Shown: positions 35,727 through 44,932, counted from the stretch's first letter. The stretch: DNA of 64,000 nt from JBDXHU01 sp039989475 (GCA_039989475.1 JBDXHU010000005.1:124001-188000); one strand, 5' to 3'. Notes: generated from the sequence alone by a model not told the origin. Numbers and translations: made by a program.

Positions 35727-36499
35727 CAGCTCTGCTCCCGGGTAAACACCCAGTCGCGGGCGGTGGACTCGGCTTTATTGTAGCGATAGCCGTCTTTGCG
35801 GAATTTCTTGAGACCGGTCACATCCTCCAGGCGCTGGTCGATGATATAACGCGCCATCTGGCCCCGTGCTTTTTTGGCAAAAAAGCTGATCACGCGGTAC
35901 TTGCCGTTCTTCATGTCCTTGAACACCGGGGTAATGACCTCGGCATTGAGTGCCCGGGCCTGCACGGCCTTGAAATACTCATTGGAAGCCAGGTTAACCA
36001 GCACCTCTGACTTAAGCGACTTGAGCTGCCCATTGAGTGCATCGGTGATATCGGCACCCCAGAATTCATAGAGGTTCTTGCCGCCACTGTTGGCCAGCTT
36101 GAGGCCCATTTCCAGGCGGTAGGGCTGCATAAGGTCCAGTGGTCGCAGCACCCCGTAAAGCCCGGACAAGATACGCAGGTGCTTCTGGGCAAAACCCAGG
36201 TCGGCAGCCTTCATGCTGTCCGCGTCGAGACCCGTGTAAACGTCGCCCTTGAAGGCCAGTAGCGATTGCTTGGCATTATCGAGCGTGAAGGGTTCACCCC
36301 AGTTCATAAAGCGCTGGTGGTTCAGATCGGCCAGCTTTTCGCTGATGCCCATGAGTTTACCGATCTGGTGGGGGCTCAGCTTTCGGGCCTCATCGACCAG
36401 CTCACCGGAGCGGGCCAGCAGCGCTGGTTGGGTGCTCTTTTTCGTGGTCGGGGCTGTTTCATAATCCAGCGTCTTGGCCGGAGAAATTACTATCAACAT
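35726..36499 (-). CDS. yaaA: Peroxide stress protein YaaA
   Basis: A 257-aa UPF0246/DUF328 protein. MLIVISPAKTLDYE opens it; FKGDVYTGLDAD, LRILSGLYGVLRPLDLMQPYRLEMG and ISFFAKKARGQMARYII are diagnostic. In E. coli YaaA limits iron-dependent DNA damage during peroxide stress and belongs to the OxyR regulon. Here it is first in an overlapping operon with a flavin monooxygenase and a methyltransferase-like protein. Confidence 0.95.
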   Translation of the reverse strand: MLIVISPAKTLDYETAPTTKKSTQPALLARSGELVDEARKLSPHQIGKLMGISEKLADLNHQRFMNWGEPFTLDNAKQSLLAFKGDVYTGLDADSMKAADLGFAQKHLRILSGLYGVLRPLDLMQPYRLEMGLKLANSGGKNLYEFWGADITDALNGQLKSLKSEVLVNLASNEYFKAVQARALNAEVITPVFKDMKNGKYRVISFFAKKARGQMARYIIDQRLEDVTGLKKFRKDGYRYNKAESTARDWVFTREQS

Positions 36500-36609
36500 A
36501 TTCTCAACATTCCAGGTTTGGCGGGCACTGCAGTGAAAGCTATACTGCGGCGAATAATACTCCGGCCAGCCATAATCACAACAGACTGGCCTCCAGGATA
36601 AGCAATCGG

Positions 36610-37119
36610 ATGCAAGCCCTGCGCCGCATCGTCGTTGGCATCGACTATTTTACCGAGAAGACAGGTAGCCTGCTGGCCTGGCTGTGCCTGGCCCTGGCGG
36701 TAATCACTTGCCTGGTGGTATTGCTACGTTACGGCTTCGGCATTGGCTCTGTGGCCGGACAGGAATCCATCACCTATATGCATGCCACGCTGTTTATGCT
36801 GGCAGCGGCATTTACCCTGAAGCGTGACGGTCACGTGCGGGTGGACATATTCTACCGCCGCTTCAGCCCCCGCGGCCGCGCCTGGGTCAACGCCGTCGGT
36901 AGCATCGTATTCCTGCTGCCACTGTGCGTGTTTATCATTGCCGTGAGCTGGCAATTTGTCACCGAGGCCTGGGCGATCCGCGAGGGCTCTGCTGACCCGT
37001 CGGGCATACACGCCGTATTCTTGCTGAAGTCGCTGATTCCCATGATGGCCGCGTTATTGCTGCTGCAGGCAGTGGCTGAATTACTGCGCAGCACTATCAC
37101 CCTGGTGGACGGAGACTGA
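36610..37119 (+). CDS. TRAP transporter small permease (DctQ family)
   Basis: A 169-aa membrane protein with four hydrophobic segments. LLAWLCLALAVITCLVVLLRY, the AGQESITYMHATLFMLAAAFTLKRDGHVRVDIFY motif and the C-terminal SLIPMMAALLLLQAV are characteristic DctQ features. It forms the permease of a TRAP carboxylate/solute importer with DctM. Its stop overlaps the DctM start by one base. AGGATAAG lies upstream. Confidence 0.93.
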   Translation: MQALRRIVVGIDYFTEKTGSLLAWLCLALAVITCLVVLLRYGFGIGSVAGQESITYMHATLFMLAAAFTLKRDGHVRVDIFYRRFSPRGRAWVNAVGSIVFLLPLCVFIIAVSWQFVTEAWAIREGSADPSGIHAVFLLKSLIPMMAALLLLQAVAELLRSTITLVDGD

Positions 37120-38492
37120 TGCCCGTCGATAACTACACCTCCCTGTATATGTTCCTGTGCGTGTGCCTGGCCCTGATGCTGGGCTACCCGGTGGCGTATA
37201 CGCTGGCCGGTACCGCGCTCATTTTCGCCGCCGGTGGTGTGGTACTGGGTAATTTTGATGCCGCCTTCCTCAGCGCCCTGCCGGGTCGCCTCTACGGCAC
37301 CATCACCAACATCACGCTAATCGCCGTGCCCCTGTTCATCATGATGGGCGTCGTGCTGGAAAAATCTCGCATCGCCGAGGAGCTGCTGGACAATATGTCC
37401 AGGGTATTTGCTGGCCTGCGAGGCGGCCTGGGCATTTCGGTAGTCGTGGTCGGCGCCCTGCTGGCCGCCAGCACCGGAATCGTCGGCGCCACGGTAGTCA
37501 CTATGGGCTTGCTGTCATTGCCAACAATGATGAAGCGCGGCTACCAACCGGCGCTGGCGGCGGGAACCATCTGCGCTACCGGCACCCTGGGCCAGATAAT
37601 TCCGCCCTCCATCGCCCTGGTGTTGTTGGGTGACATCCTCTCCAGCGCCTATCAACAGGCGCAACTGAGCATGAATATCTTCAACCCCAAGACGGTGTCG
37701 GTTGGCGACCTGTTCATGGGTGCGCTGCTACCCGGCTTGCTGCTGGTGGCGCTGTACATCGCCTATATCAGTGCTTACGCCTGGTTGCGACCCGAACATG
37801 CACCGGCAGTGCCCGACCACGAGCGCGTCGACGCCGGGGCCTTGCTGCGCGGCCTATTGCCGCCAATGCTACTGATTACCGCGGTACTGGGATCTATCCT
37901 GAGTGGGGCCGCCACCCCCACCGAAGCAGCCGGCGTGGGCGCCATAGGCGCCTTGCTGCTCGCCATTGGCAAGCGCCAGATGACCCTGGGCCGCTTGCGA
38001 GAAGTGGTCATTGGTACCACCGAAGTAACCAGCATGGTGTTCATGATCCTGATCGGTGCCGCGCTGTTTTCGCTGGTATTTCGCGGTTTCGGCGGTGAAG
38101 AGCTGATTCGGCACTACTTCGAGAACATGCCCGGCGGCGTGATGGGCGCGACCCTGGTGGTGATGGTCGTGATTTTTTTGCTGGGCTTTATTCTCGACTT
38201 CATCGAAATCACCTTTGTCGTGGTGCCCATCGTCGGGCCCATACTGCTGGCCATGGGGCTAGATCCTGTCTGGCTGGGTATCATGATAGCCATCAACCTG
38301 CAGACCTCCTTCCTGACGCCACCCTTCGGCTTTGCGCTGTTTTACCTGCGTGGCGTGGCGCCGGCGGAACTGGCCACGAGTGCTATTTACCGGGGGGTTA
38401 TTCCCTTTATACTTATCCAGCTTTTGGTATTGGGTATGCTGGTCGCCTGGCCTGGTCTGGCCACCTGGCTGCCGCAACTGCTCAAACAGTAA
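37119..38492 (+). CDS. TRAP transporter large permease (DctM family)
   Basis: A 457-aa protein of about 12-13 membrane helices. TLAGTALIFAAGG, LPGRLYGTITNITLIAVPLFIMMG, STGIVGATVVTMGLLSLPTMMKRGY and the GQIIPPSIALVLLGD motif identify DctM, the sodium-driven solute channel subunit. A family loop is present near residues 165-190. No substrate-binding protein is encoded next to it; a candidate lies on the opposite strand at 39.8-41.0 kb. Confidence 0.95.
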   Translation: MPVDNYTSLYMFLCVCLALMLGYPVAYTLAGTALIFAAGGVVLGNFDAAFLSALPGRLYGTITNITLIAVPLFIMMGVVLEKSRIAEELLDNMSRVFAGLRGGLGISVVVVGALLAASTGIVGATVVTMGLLSLPTMMKRGYQPALAAGTICATGTLGQIIPPSIALVLLGDILSSAYQQAQLSMNIFNPKTVSVGDLFMGALLPGLLLVALYIAYISAYAWLRPEHAPAVPDHERVDAGALLRGLLPPMLLITAVLGSILSGAATPTEAAGVGAIGALLLAIGKRQMTLGRLREVVIGTTEVTSMVFMILIGAALFSLVFRGFGGEELIRHYFENMPGGVMGATLVVMVVIFLLGFILDFIEITFVVVPIVGPILLAMGLDPVWLGIMIAINLQTSFLTPPFGFALFYLRGVAPAELATSAIYRGVIPFILIQLLVLGMLVAWPGLATWLPQLLKQ

Positions 38493-38512
38493 TCCACCCC
38501 TGAGGGTTCCAC

Positions 38513-38911
38513 ATGAACGATATAGACAGCACACCACTGCCACAGGGGGACCTGACCCTGCAGACGGTACCCATGCCCAAGGACACGAACTCCAACGGCG
38601 ACATTTTTGGCGGCTGGCTACTCTCGCAGATGGACATTGCCGGCGGCGTCGCCGCCAAGCAGGTTGCGGGGGGTCGCTCTGCCACCGTGGCGATTAATGG
38701 CATGTCCTTCCTGACCCCGGTGCATGTGGGCGCCCTGGTCAGTTGCTACACAGATATCCTGGAAGTCGGGCGCACCTCGATCCGCATCATGGTCGAGGTG
38801 TGGATAGACTCCAAGCACGATGGCGAACCAATCAAGGTCACCGAGGGTGAGTTTGTATTTGTCGCGATCGATGAAAACGGCCGCACCCGGGCAGTCCCCC
38901 GCGGTGCCTGA
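38513..38911 (+). CDS. Acyl-CoA thioesterase (YciA/hotdog family)
   Basis: A 132-aa single-hotdog thioesterase. The catalytic helix region NSNGDIFGGWLLSQMDIAGGV and MSFLTPVHVGALVSCYTDILEVGRTS match YciA-like acyl-CoA hydrolases. GAGGG precedes the ATG. It should hydrolyse medium or long acyl-CoAs in the cytoplasm. It is 20 nt after dctM and 19 nt before the next gene, so may be co-transcribed. Confidence 0.9.
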   Translation: MNDIDSTPLPQGDLTLQTVPMPKDTNSNGDIFGGWLLSQMDIAGGVAAKQVAGGRSATVAINGMSFLTPVHVGALVSCYTDILEVGRTSIRIMVEVWIDSKHDGEPIKVTEGEFVFVAIDENGRTRAVPRGA

Positions 38912-38930
38912 CAACAAGAGGAAAGAGTCG

Positions 38931-39764
38931 ATGTTTATACGTCCATTTATACAATTTGCCGCCCTTGCGCTCCTGGCAAGCGGCAGCCTGGCGGTCCAGG
39001 CGGATAGCGCCAGGCTGGAAAAGGCCATAGCCGGCGACCAGCGAACCCCTGCCTATGCTGCCCGCGACCAGTACCGTCACCCGCTACAAACCCTGCAGTT
39101 GTTTGACCTGCAACCGAACCACAAGGTGGTGGAGGTCTGGCCCGGTGGCGGCTGGTATACCGAGATTCTGGCACCCTACCTGCGCAAAAACGGCAAGCTG
39201 ATCGCCGCGCACTACGACGGCGAGGACACGCAGGCCAGTTATCGACCGCGTTCGCGGGCGGGTTTTGAGAAAAAGCTGGCCAAGAACAAGAAGGTCTATG
39301 GCAAGGTCAAAGTATCTTCACTGATGTTTGATGAGGCCAACAAGACCGTCGCGATTGGCGCAGCCAGGCCAAACAGTGTCGACCGGGTGGTGACCTTTCG
39401 CAATATGCACGGCATGTATGCCAAGGGCCTGACCGATGCCGCGATGGCTCATTTCTATGACATTCTCAAGCCCGGCGGCAAACTGGGCATCGTCCAGCAC
39501 ATGGCCGATCCGGGTCAGGACTGGAAGTCACGCAACATCGGCTACGTCGGCCGCGACGCCATCATCAGCGATGCCGCCAAAGCCGGCTTTGTGCTGGTGG
39601 CAGAGGGCTTCTTCAACCAGAACCCACTCGACAACAAGCGCTATGAAGTCGGCGTCTGGCAGCTGCCACCCAGCCTGCGCGGCCTGGAAACAGATGCGGA
39701 AAAAGCACCCTACCGGGCCATCGGTGAAAGCGAGCGTATGACCCTGGTGTTCCTCAAGCCCTGA
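38931..39764 (+). CDS. Exported methyltransferase-like protein (COG4798 type)
   Basis: A 277-aa protein with a signal peptide (IQFAALALLASGSLAVQA, cleavage near residue 23). A class I methyltransferase-like Rossmann domain follows (VVEVWPGGGWYTEILAPYL as motif I, FRNMHGMYAKGL, LKPGGKLGIVQH). Family members are annotated as predicted methyltransferases, but SAM is not normally available outside the cytoplasm. The ATG at 38931 follows AGAGGAAAGAG. The motif I Trp-Pro in place of the usual acidic-Gly start is atypical. Confidence 0.8.
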   Translation: MFIRPFIQFAALALLASGSLAVQADSARLEKAIAGDQRTPAYAARDQYRHPLQTLQLFDLQPNHKVVEVWPGGGWYTEILAPYLRKNGKLIAAHYDGEDTQASYRPRSRAGFEKKLAKNKKVYGKVKVSSLMFDEANKTVAIGAARPNSVDRVVTFRNMHGMYAKGLTDAAMAHFYDILKPGGKLGIVQHMADPGQDWKSRNIGYVGRDAIISDAAKAGFVLVAEGFFNQNPLDNKRYEVGVWQLPPSLRGLETDAEKAPYRAIGESERMTLVFLKP

Positions 39765-39769
39765 GCGGG

Positions 39770-40960
39770 TTAGCGCGTGGCCGCCTGCCCAGCGGCAGCG
39801 GCCGTTGCCGGCGTTTTATCCTTAAGGTCCCGGGCATTGATATAGGCCTGCTCGGAGATATGGTGATAGTTTTTGACACCGTCGTAGAAAGCCTTGAAAG
39901 ACGCATAGACCTTCGCCGCCATGGGATCGCTGGCGGCCAACTCCGCCACGGCCTCGTCGGAGGCCCGGTGCAGGGCAATGATCACATCGTCTGGTAGCTT
40001 GCGCAGCTGCACACCGTGCTCCTCCACCAGTTCGGTCAGTGCCCGGTTATTACGCGCGGTGTACTCATCCAGCATGTCCTGGTTGATGGCCCGGGAGGCC
40101 ACTTCAACAATGGCTTGCAGATCTGGCGGCAAGGTCTCAAAGGCCTGTTTATTGACGAGCACCTCCAGCACCGGGCCCGGCTCCTGCCAACCCGGGTAGT
40201 AGTAATAGCTCGCCACCTCGTGCAGCCCCATGGCCAGGTCATTGTAGGGGCCGACCCATTCGGTAGCGTCAATCACACCGGTTTGCAGCGAGGTATAGAG
40301 CTCCCCGCCGGGCATGGTCACCGCGGTGCCACCGGCGCGGTTCAGGGCATCGCCACCCAGTCCGGGTATGCGCATTTTCAAGCCCTTCAGGTCCGCCACC
40401 GAATTAATTTCCTTGTTGAACCAGCCGGCCATTTGCACGCCGGTGTTGCCGCCGGCCATGGGAATCAGGTTGAAGGGCGCATAAGCCTCGCGCCACAGTT
40501 CCAGCCCACCCCCATAATGTACCCAGGCGCTGGCCTCATCGGCAGTGAAGCCAAAGGGCACTGCGGTGAAAAACACCGCCGCCGGTATCTTGCCGCCCCA
40601 GTAATAGGCGCCGCCGTGCCCCATCTCCGCAACACCCTGTGACACCGCGTCGAACACACCGAAGGCGGGCACAATCTCGCCGGCACCATAAACCTGTATC
40701 TGCAGGCGACCATGGCTCATCTCGTCGACCAACCGGGAAAAGTTCTCCGGGGCTGTGCCCAGTCCGGGAAAGTTTTTCGGCCAGGTGGTAACCATCTTCC
40801 AGCGGAAGGCTCCGGCGTCCGTGCGCTCCTCCACCCGCTCTGCCGTGGTCGCTGTCTTGCTGCGCTCGAGCACCCAGAGAGCACTCACCAGCACCAACAG
40901 GGCCAGCAATAGCAGAATAATGATCGGTGTATAACGCCGTTCAAAGCGGCTTTGATTCAT
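39770..40960 (-). CDS. TRAP transporter substrate-binding protein (DctP/TakP-like)
   Basis: A 396-aa periplasmic receptor with an N-terminal signal/anchor (YTPIIILLLLALLVLVSALWVL). The mature part (FRWKMVTTWPKNFPGLG, GAGEIVPAFGVFDAVSQGVAEMGHG, SLQTGVIDATEWVGPYND) resembles TakP-type binders of 2-oxo acids; that specificity is inferred. The ATG at 40960 follows AAGG. It lies 14 nt after uvrD on the same strand and converges with the cluster holding the DctQ/DctM genes. It could serve that permease in trans. Confidence 0.87.
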   Translation of the reverse strand: MNQSRFERRYTPIIILLLLALLVLVSALWVLERSKTATTAERVEERTDAGAFRWKMVTTWPKNFPGLGTAPENFSRLVDEMSHGRLQIQVYGAGEIVPAFGVFDAVSQGVAEMGHGGAYYWGGKIPAAVFFTAVPFGFTADEASAWVHYGGGLELWREAYAPFNLIPMAGGNTGVQMAGWFNKEINSVADLKGLKMRIPGLGGDALNRAGGTAVTMPGGELYTSLQTGVIDATEWVGPYNDLAMGLHEVASYYYYPGWQEPGPVLEVLVNKQAFETLPPDLQAIVEVASRAINQDMLDEYTARNNRALTELVEEHGVQLRKLPDDVIIALHRASDEAVAELAASDPMAAKVYASFKAFYDGVKNYHHISEQAYINARDLKDKTPATAAAAGQAATR

Positions 40961-40974
40961 GTGCCTTGCTCCCC

Positions 40975-43125
40975 TTACATGCTTTGCAGATTGGCGTACT
41001 GGACCACCAGCCACTTGCTGCCCTCGGCATCAAAGTTGACCTCTACCCTGGCGTTGCTGCCCCTGCCTTCAAAGTTAAGCACTACCCCTTCACCGAATAC
41101 CTGGTGAAATACCCGCTGTCCCAGACTGAGGCCGGTATCAACCACCTCGGCGCCCATGCCAATCATTGCCGGGCGGGTGATCGTGGTTTGCAGGCGCACC
41201 TCTTGCAGCAGCTCGGCTGGTATTTCCCGGATGAAGCGCGAGGGCGCATTGAAATTTTCGTTGCCGTACAGGCGCCGCGTTTCCGCGTAGCAGATCATCA
41301 GTTTCTGCATCGCCCGGGTAATACCGACATAGCAAAGCCTGCGCTCTTCTTCCAGGCGCCCCGGTTCCTCCAGTGACATGCGATGGGGGAACAGGTTTTC
41401 CTCCATGCCGGCCAGAAACACCAGCGGAAACTCCAGCCCCTTGGCCGAGTGCAAGGTCATCAATTGCACGCTGTCCTCGTGCTCATCGGCCTGCGCATCA
41501 CCCGCGTCCAGGGCGGCATTATCAAGGAATTCCTGCAGCGGCGAGAGCTCTTCACTCTCCGGCTCGAACTGCCGCGCCGCGGTTACCAGTTCCTGCAGGT
41601 TCTCGACCCGGGCCTGGCCGCGCTCGCCTTTCTCCTTGCTGTGGTAATCAATCAGCTCCACCGCCTCGATAACATGTTCGGTGAGCTCGTAAAGATTCAA
41701 ATCTACCGTCGCTGAGTCGAGCTCGTCCACCAACACGCAAAAACCCTCCAGCGCTCCCAGGGCACGCGCCGGTAGCATCTTCTCCTCGCGGCAGACGGCG
41801 ATTGCCTGCCACATGGGCAGCTCTCGTTCCCGGGCCAATTCACGCACGGCCTCTATGGTCTTGCCGCCAATGCCCCGCGGGGGGGTGTTAATCACACGCT
41901 CGAGTGCGGCATCATCAACCCGGCTGACCATGAGTCGCATATAGGCCAGCGCATTCTTGATTTCGAGGCGCTCATAGAAGCGCTGGCCGCCATAGATCCG
42001 GTAGGGCATGGCGCCGCGAATCAGGGCCTCTTCCAAAACCCGGGACTGGGCATTGGAGCGATACAAGATGGCGCTGGAGCTGCGCAGGTTGCCGTCATTT
42101 ACCCACTCTTCCAGGCACTCGACGATGTAGCGAGCCTCGTCCTGCTCATTGAATCCGGCATACAGCGTAATGGGTTCGCCCTGTTCGCCAGCGGTCCACA
42201 GCTCCTTACCCAGGCGATTGTAGTTGTGTGAAATGACTGCATTGGCCGCCTGCAAGATGGTACTGGTAGAGCGGTAATTCTGCTCCAGGCGCACCGTGCG
42301 CACCGGCTCGAAATCCTGGCTGAAGCGCTGGATATTTTCGATCTTGGCGCCGCGCCAGCCGTAGATAGACTGGTCGTCATCACCCACCGCCACGATTGGG
42401 GTCGTGGCGCCGGCCAACACCCGCAACCAGGCATACTGGATGGTATTCGTGTCCTGGAACTCGTCGACCAGGATATGGCTGAAACGCTCCTGGTAGTGCG
42501 CCAACAGCGCCGGGTTTTTCAGCCACAACTCATGCGCGCGTAATAACAACTCGGCAAAATCGACCAGGCCGCCGCGTTCGCAGGCCGCTTCATAGGCGCG
42601 ATAAATGCGCAGCATGGTGTAGCCATAGGGATCAGATTCCGGTGCCTCAATATGCGCCGCGCGCAGGCCTTCATCTTTTTGCCCATTGATGTACCACTGG
42701 GCCTGACGGGGTGGCCAGCGGCCTTCATCCAGCTCCAGTTCGCGGCAAATGCGCTTGACCAGTCGCAGCTGATCGTCGGAGTCGAGTATCTGGAAATTCT
42801 GCGGCAGTCCCGCTTCCTCCCAGTGAGATTTCAGCAGTCGATGGGCCAGGCCGTGAAAGGTACCCACCCACATGCCGTGGGTGCCAATCTGCAGCATGTC
42901 TTCAATGCGCAGCCGCATCTCCCGGGCCGCCTTATTGGTAAAGGTAACTGCCAGGATAGACCAGGGTGAGAGACCCTGGGCCTGTATCAGCCAGGCGATG
43001 CGATGAACCAGGACCCGTGTCTTGCCACTGCCGGCACCGGCGAGTACCAACAGGTTTTGACTTTCGGAGGCTACCGCGTCGCGCTGGGCGTCATTGAGGG
43101 GTTCGAGAATGCTGGTGACGTCCAT
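40975..43125 (-). CDS. uvrD: DNA helicase II UvrD
   Basis: A 716-aa superfamily 1A 3'-5' helicase for nucleotide-excision and mismatch repair. The Q motif LNDAQRDAV, Walker A AGAGSGKTRVL (residues ~31-41), Walker B LVDEFQDTN, motif III GDDDQSIYGWRGA, motif IV VRLEQNYRST and motif VI YVGITRAMQ are all present. The C-terminal end (VNFDAEGSKWLVVQYANL) matches UvrD rather than Rep. It is complete. Confidence 0.96.
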   Translation of the reverse strand: MDVTSILEPLNDAQRDAVASESQNLLVLAGAGSGKTRVLVHRIAWLIQAQGLSPWSILAVTFTNKAAREMRLRIEDMLQIGTHGMWVGTFHGLAHRLLKSHWEEAGLPQNFQILDSDDQLRLVKRICRELELDEGRWPPRQAQWYINGQKDEGLRAAHIEAPESDPYGYTMLRIYRAYEAACERGGLVDFAELLLRAHELWLKNPALLAHYQERFSHILVDEFQDTNTIQYAWLRVLAGATTPIVAVGDDDQSIYGWRGAKIENIQRFSQDFEPVRTVRLEQNYRSTSTILQAANAVISHNYNRLGKELWTAGEQGEPITLYAGFNEQDEARYIVECLEEWVNDGNLRSSSAILYRSNAQSRVLEEALIRGAMPYRIYGGQRFYERLEIKNALAYMRLMVSRVDDAALERVINTPPRGIGGKTIEAVRELARERELPMWQAIAVCREEKMLPARALGALEGFCVLVDELDSATVDLNLYELTEHVIEAVELIDYHSKEKGERGQARVENLQELVTAARQFEPESEELSPLQEFLDNAALDAGDAQADEHEDSVQLMTLHSAKGLEFPLVFLAGMEENLFPHRMSLEEPGRLEEERRLCYVGITRAMQKLMICYAETRRLYGNENFNAPSRFIREIPAELLQEVRLQTTITRPAMIGMGAEVVDTGLSLGQRVFHQVFGEGVVLNFEGRGSNARVEVNFDAEGSKWLVVQYANLQSM

Positions 43126-43166
43126 CGCGCCATTCTAGCGAAAAGCGTTTGCTGCTGCTGCGATTT

Positions 43167-43547
43167 TCAGCTTTCGCTGAGATGTTTCAATGCAGCAGCG
43201 TGATCTTCCCAGTTCTGGCCATCGAAGGGTTCAATATCCACCTGCGGCGGATGCCGCTGCAAACAGCGCAGATTGACACTGAATCCATCCGGATTGGAGC
43301 GCGGGGTATAAAAGGGTTTAACCCCGCAGTGTGAGCAGAAGGTGTGTTTGGCGACGCCGGTGTTAAAGGTGTAGGTAGTGATATCCGCGGCGCCGGACAG
43401 CAGATGAAAGTCCGCGGCGGGAACGATGACATGCTGGAAGCCGATCATATTGCACATGGAGCAATTACACTCCTGCACCTCAATTCGGTCCGCCAGCTCG
43501 ACTTCAAAACTCACTTTTCCACAGTGACAGCTGCCTGGATAACGCAT
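43167..43547 (-). CDS. GFA/CENP-V family zinc protein
   Basis: A 126-aa protein with the GFA zinc pattern: SCHCGKVSFEVE, CNCSMCNMIG, FCSHCGVKPFY, then GFSVNLRCL. The family includes glutathione-dependent formaldehyde-activating enzyme, but most members have unknown substrates. The ATG at 43547 follows GGAGAGAAG. The open frame continues upstream through an 18-nt tandem repeat that is not likely to be coding. Confidence 0.87.
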   Translation of the reverse strand: MRYPGSCHCGKVSFEVELADRIEVQECNCSMCNMIGFQHVIVPAADFHLLSGAADITTYTFNTGVAKHTFCSHCGVKPFYTPRSNPDGFSVNLRCLQRHPPQVDIEPFDGQNWEDHAAALKHLSES

Positions 43548-43570
43548 TTGTCTTCTCTCCTTCTCGCTCA

Positions 43571-43642
43571 CAGTTGGCGCTACTCTTGCGGTTGGCGCTC
43601 CTCTGGCAGTTGGCGCTCCTCTTATAGATGGCGCTACTATAG
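43571..43642. repeat. Four tandem 18-nt repeats
   Basis: Four contiguous imperfect units of CAGTTGGCGCTACTCTTG type at 43571-43588, 43589-43606, 43607-43624 and 43625-43642. TTGGCGCT is kept in the first three units and ATGGCGCT in the fourth. They fill the divergent gap between the GFA gene and the TAXI lipoprotein gene and end 5 nt before its ATG, so they cover both 5' leader regions. Confidence 0.85.
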
Positions 43643-43647
43643 CCGGC

Positions 43648-44895
43648 ATGAGAAAACTGCATCGCAACTCTCGCCGCCGACATCTTAACCACTTGTGGCT
43701 GTGCGCTCTAGTGCTGCCGCTGATGCTTGGCTGCAGCCCGGACCATCCTGAGTTACGGGTATTGAAACTCAATTACCAGAACGTCTCACCACAGGCCATG
43801 CAGGCCGTATTCGAGCAGCGCTCCGGCGTGCGGCTGATTGGCGTAACAGCGCAGCCCGGAACCGGCGCTATCGATATGCTAACCAGCGGTGAAGCCGACC
43901 TCGCCTTTGTTGAAAACAGCACGCCATTCGCGCCCGGCGTGAGGGCGGTATTGCCTGTCTACAAAAGCGTTTTGCACGTGTTGATGAGCGACGACTTTCT
44001 GCCTGGCAATGTCCAGCAACCTCTGCAGGGCTCCCGGGTTTACCTGGCCAATCGGTCCAATGCCGCCCGGACCCTGATCGAAGTCCTGTCGCGGCGCCAA
44101 CATCTGCAGCCGGGTGACTTTGAGTTGCTGACAGAGGACCCCGGCTCGGAGGCCGATTTCATCATCTATTTTGGCCCTCTCACCTCGGAGGTGCCGCCCT
44201 GGTACCGACCCGGCTATACGCTGGTAGCGGTGAATAAATTACTGCGCGCCCGGGGGGTCGACAACAATACTGCCCTCGGCCCGGTCGCGGGCCAGATGAC
44301 CAACAGCCGTATTCCAGCCCTGACTTATGACATTCCCGGCAATACGGAATCACTGCCTACCCTGGCCGTGGACACCCTGCTGGTAACCCGCAAGGACATT
44401 CCAGAGAACCTTATCTACCTGGTGACAGAAACCTTCATTGAGCAAAAACCGCGTCTTGCCGCTGTAGCACCCAGTCTGTTCAGCCATGTAACAGAGTCTT
44501 TTGATGCAATGGAGCTCAGCTTCCCCTTGCACCGCGGCGCACGCCGTTACCTGGAACGAGATGAGCCCAACCTGCTGGAGCGCTACGCGGAATCGATCAA
44601 CCTCCTGGTCTACCTCGTATTCCTCCTGCTAACCGGTGGTGTTGCCCTGGCGCGCTGGCGCGCCCATGGCAAGAAAGATCGCATCGACACTTTCTACAGG
44701 CGCGTACTCGGGGTAAGGGAAAGAGCCGGCGCTGAAGACAGCAAACTGCTGCTGCAGGAATTGCGCTCACTGGAAGAAGAGGCCTTTAGCTCTCTCATTG
44801 ATGAGAAGCTGGCCGCCAACGAAAGCTTCAGGATCTTTACTGACCTGATGGGTCGTACCCGGCGGGAACTGGAGTCCATCAGTGAAAATCAGTAA
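43648..44895 (+). CDS. TAXI-family solute-binding lipoprotein with C-terminal membrane anchor
   Basis: A 415-aa protein. The N-terminus has a lipobox (PLMLG-C, Cys29). Residues ~35-300 form a TAXI-type periplasmic binding fold (TAQPGTGAIDMLTSGEADLAFVEN, VLHVLMSD, TLAVDTLLVTRKDIPENLIYLVTE). A single membrane helix follows near residues 311-330 (INLLVYLVFLLLTGGVALARW). An ~85-residue charged, probably cytoplasmic, helical tail (KKDRIDTFYRRVLG, LRSLEEEAF) ends it. No TRAP permease adjoins it. A DUF3604 gene follows by 37 nt. Confidence 0.83.
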   Translation: MRKLHRNSRRRHLNHLWLCALVLPLMLGCSPDHPELRVLKLNYQNVSPQAMQAVFEQRSGVRLIGVTAQPGTGAIDMLTSGEADLAFVENSTPFAPGVRAVLPVYKSVLHVLMSDDFLPGNVQQPLQGSRVYLANRSNAARTLIEVLSRRQHLQPGDFELLTEDPGSEADFIIYFGPLTSEVPPWYRPGYTLVAVNKLLRARGVDNNTALGPVAGQMTNSRIPALTYDIPGNTESLPTLAVDTLLVTRKDIPENLIYLVTETFIEQKPRLAAVAPSLFSHVTESFDAMELSFPLHRGARRYLERDEPNLLERYAESINLLVYLVFLLLTGGVALARWRAHGKKDRIDTFYRRVLGVRERAGAEDSKLLLQELRSLEEEAFSSLIDEKLAANESFRIFTDLMGRTRRELESISENQ

Positions 44896-44932
44896 GGCCC
44901 AGGCGCGGGCTGAGCCCGGTAAAGGATAGCCA

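Noticed and set aside
43571..43642. CRISPR-like array
   Set aside because: The units are contiguous with no spacers and there are no cas genes.
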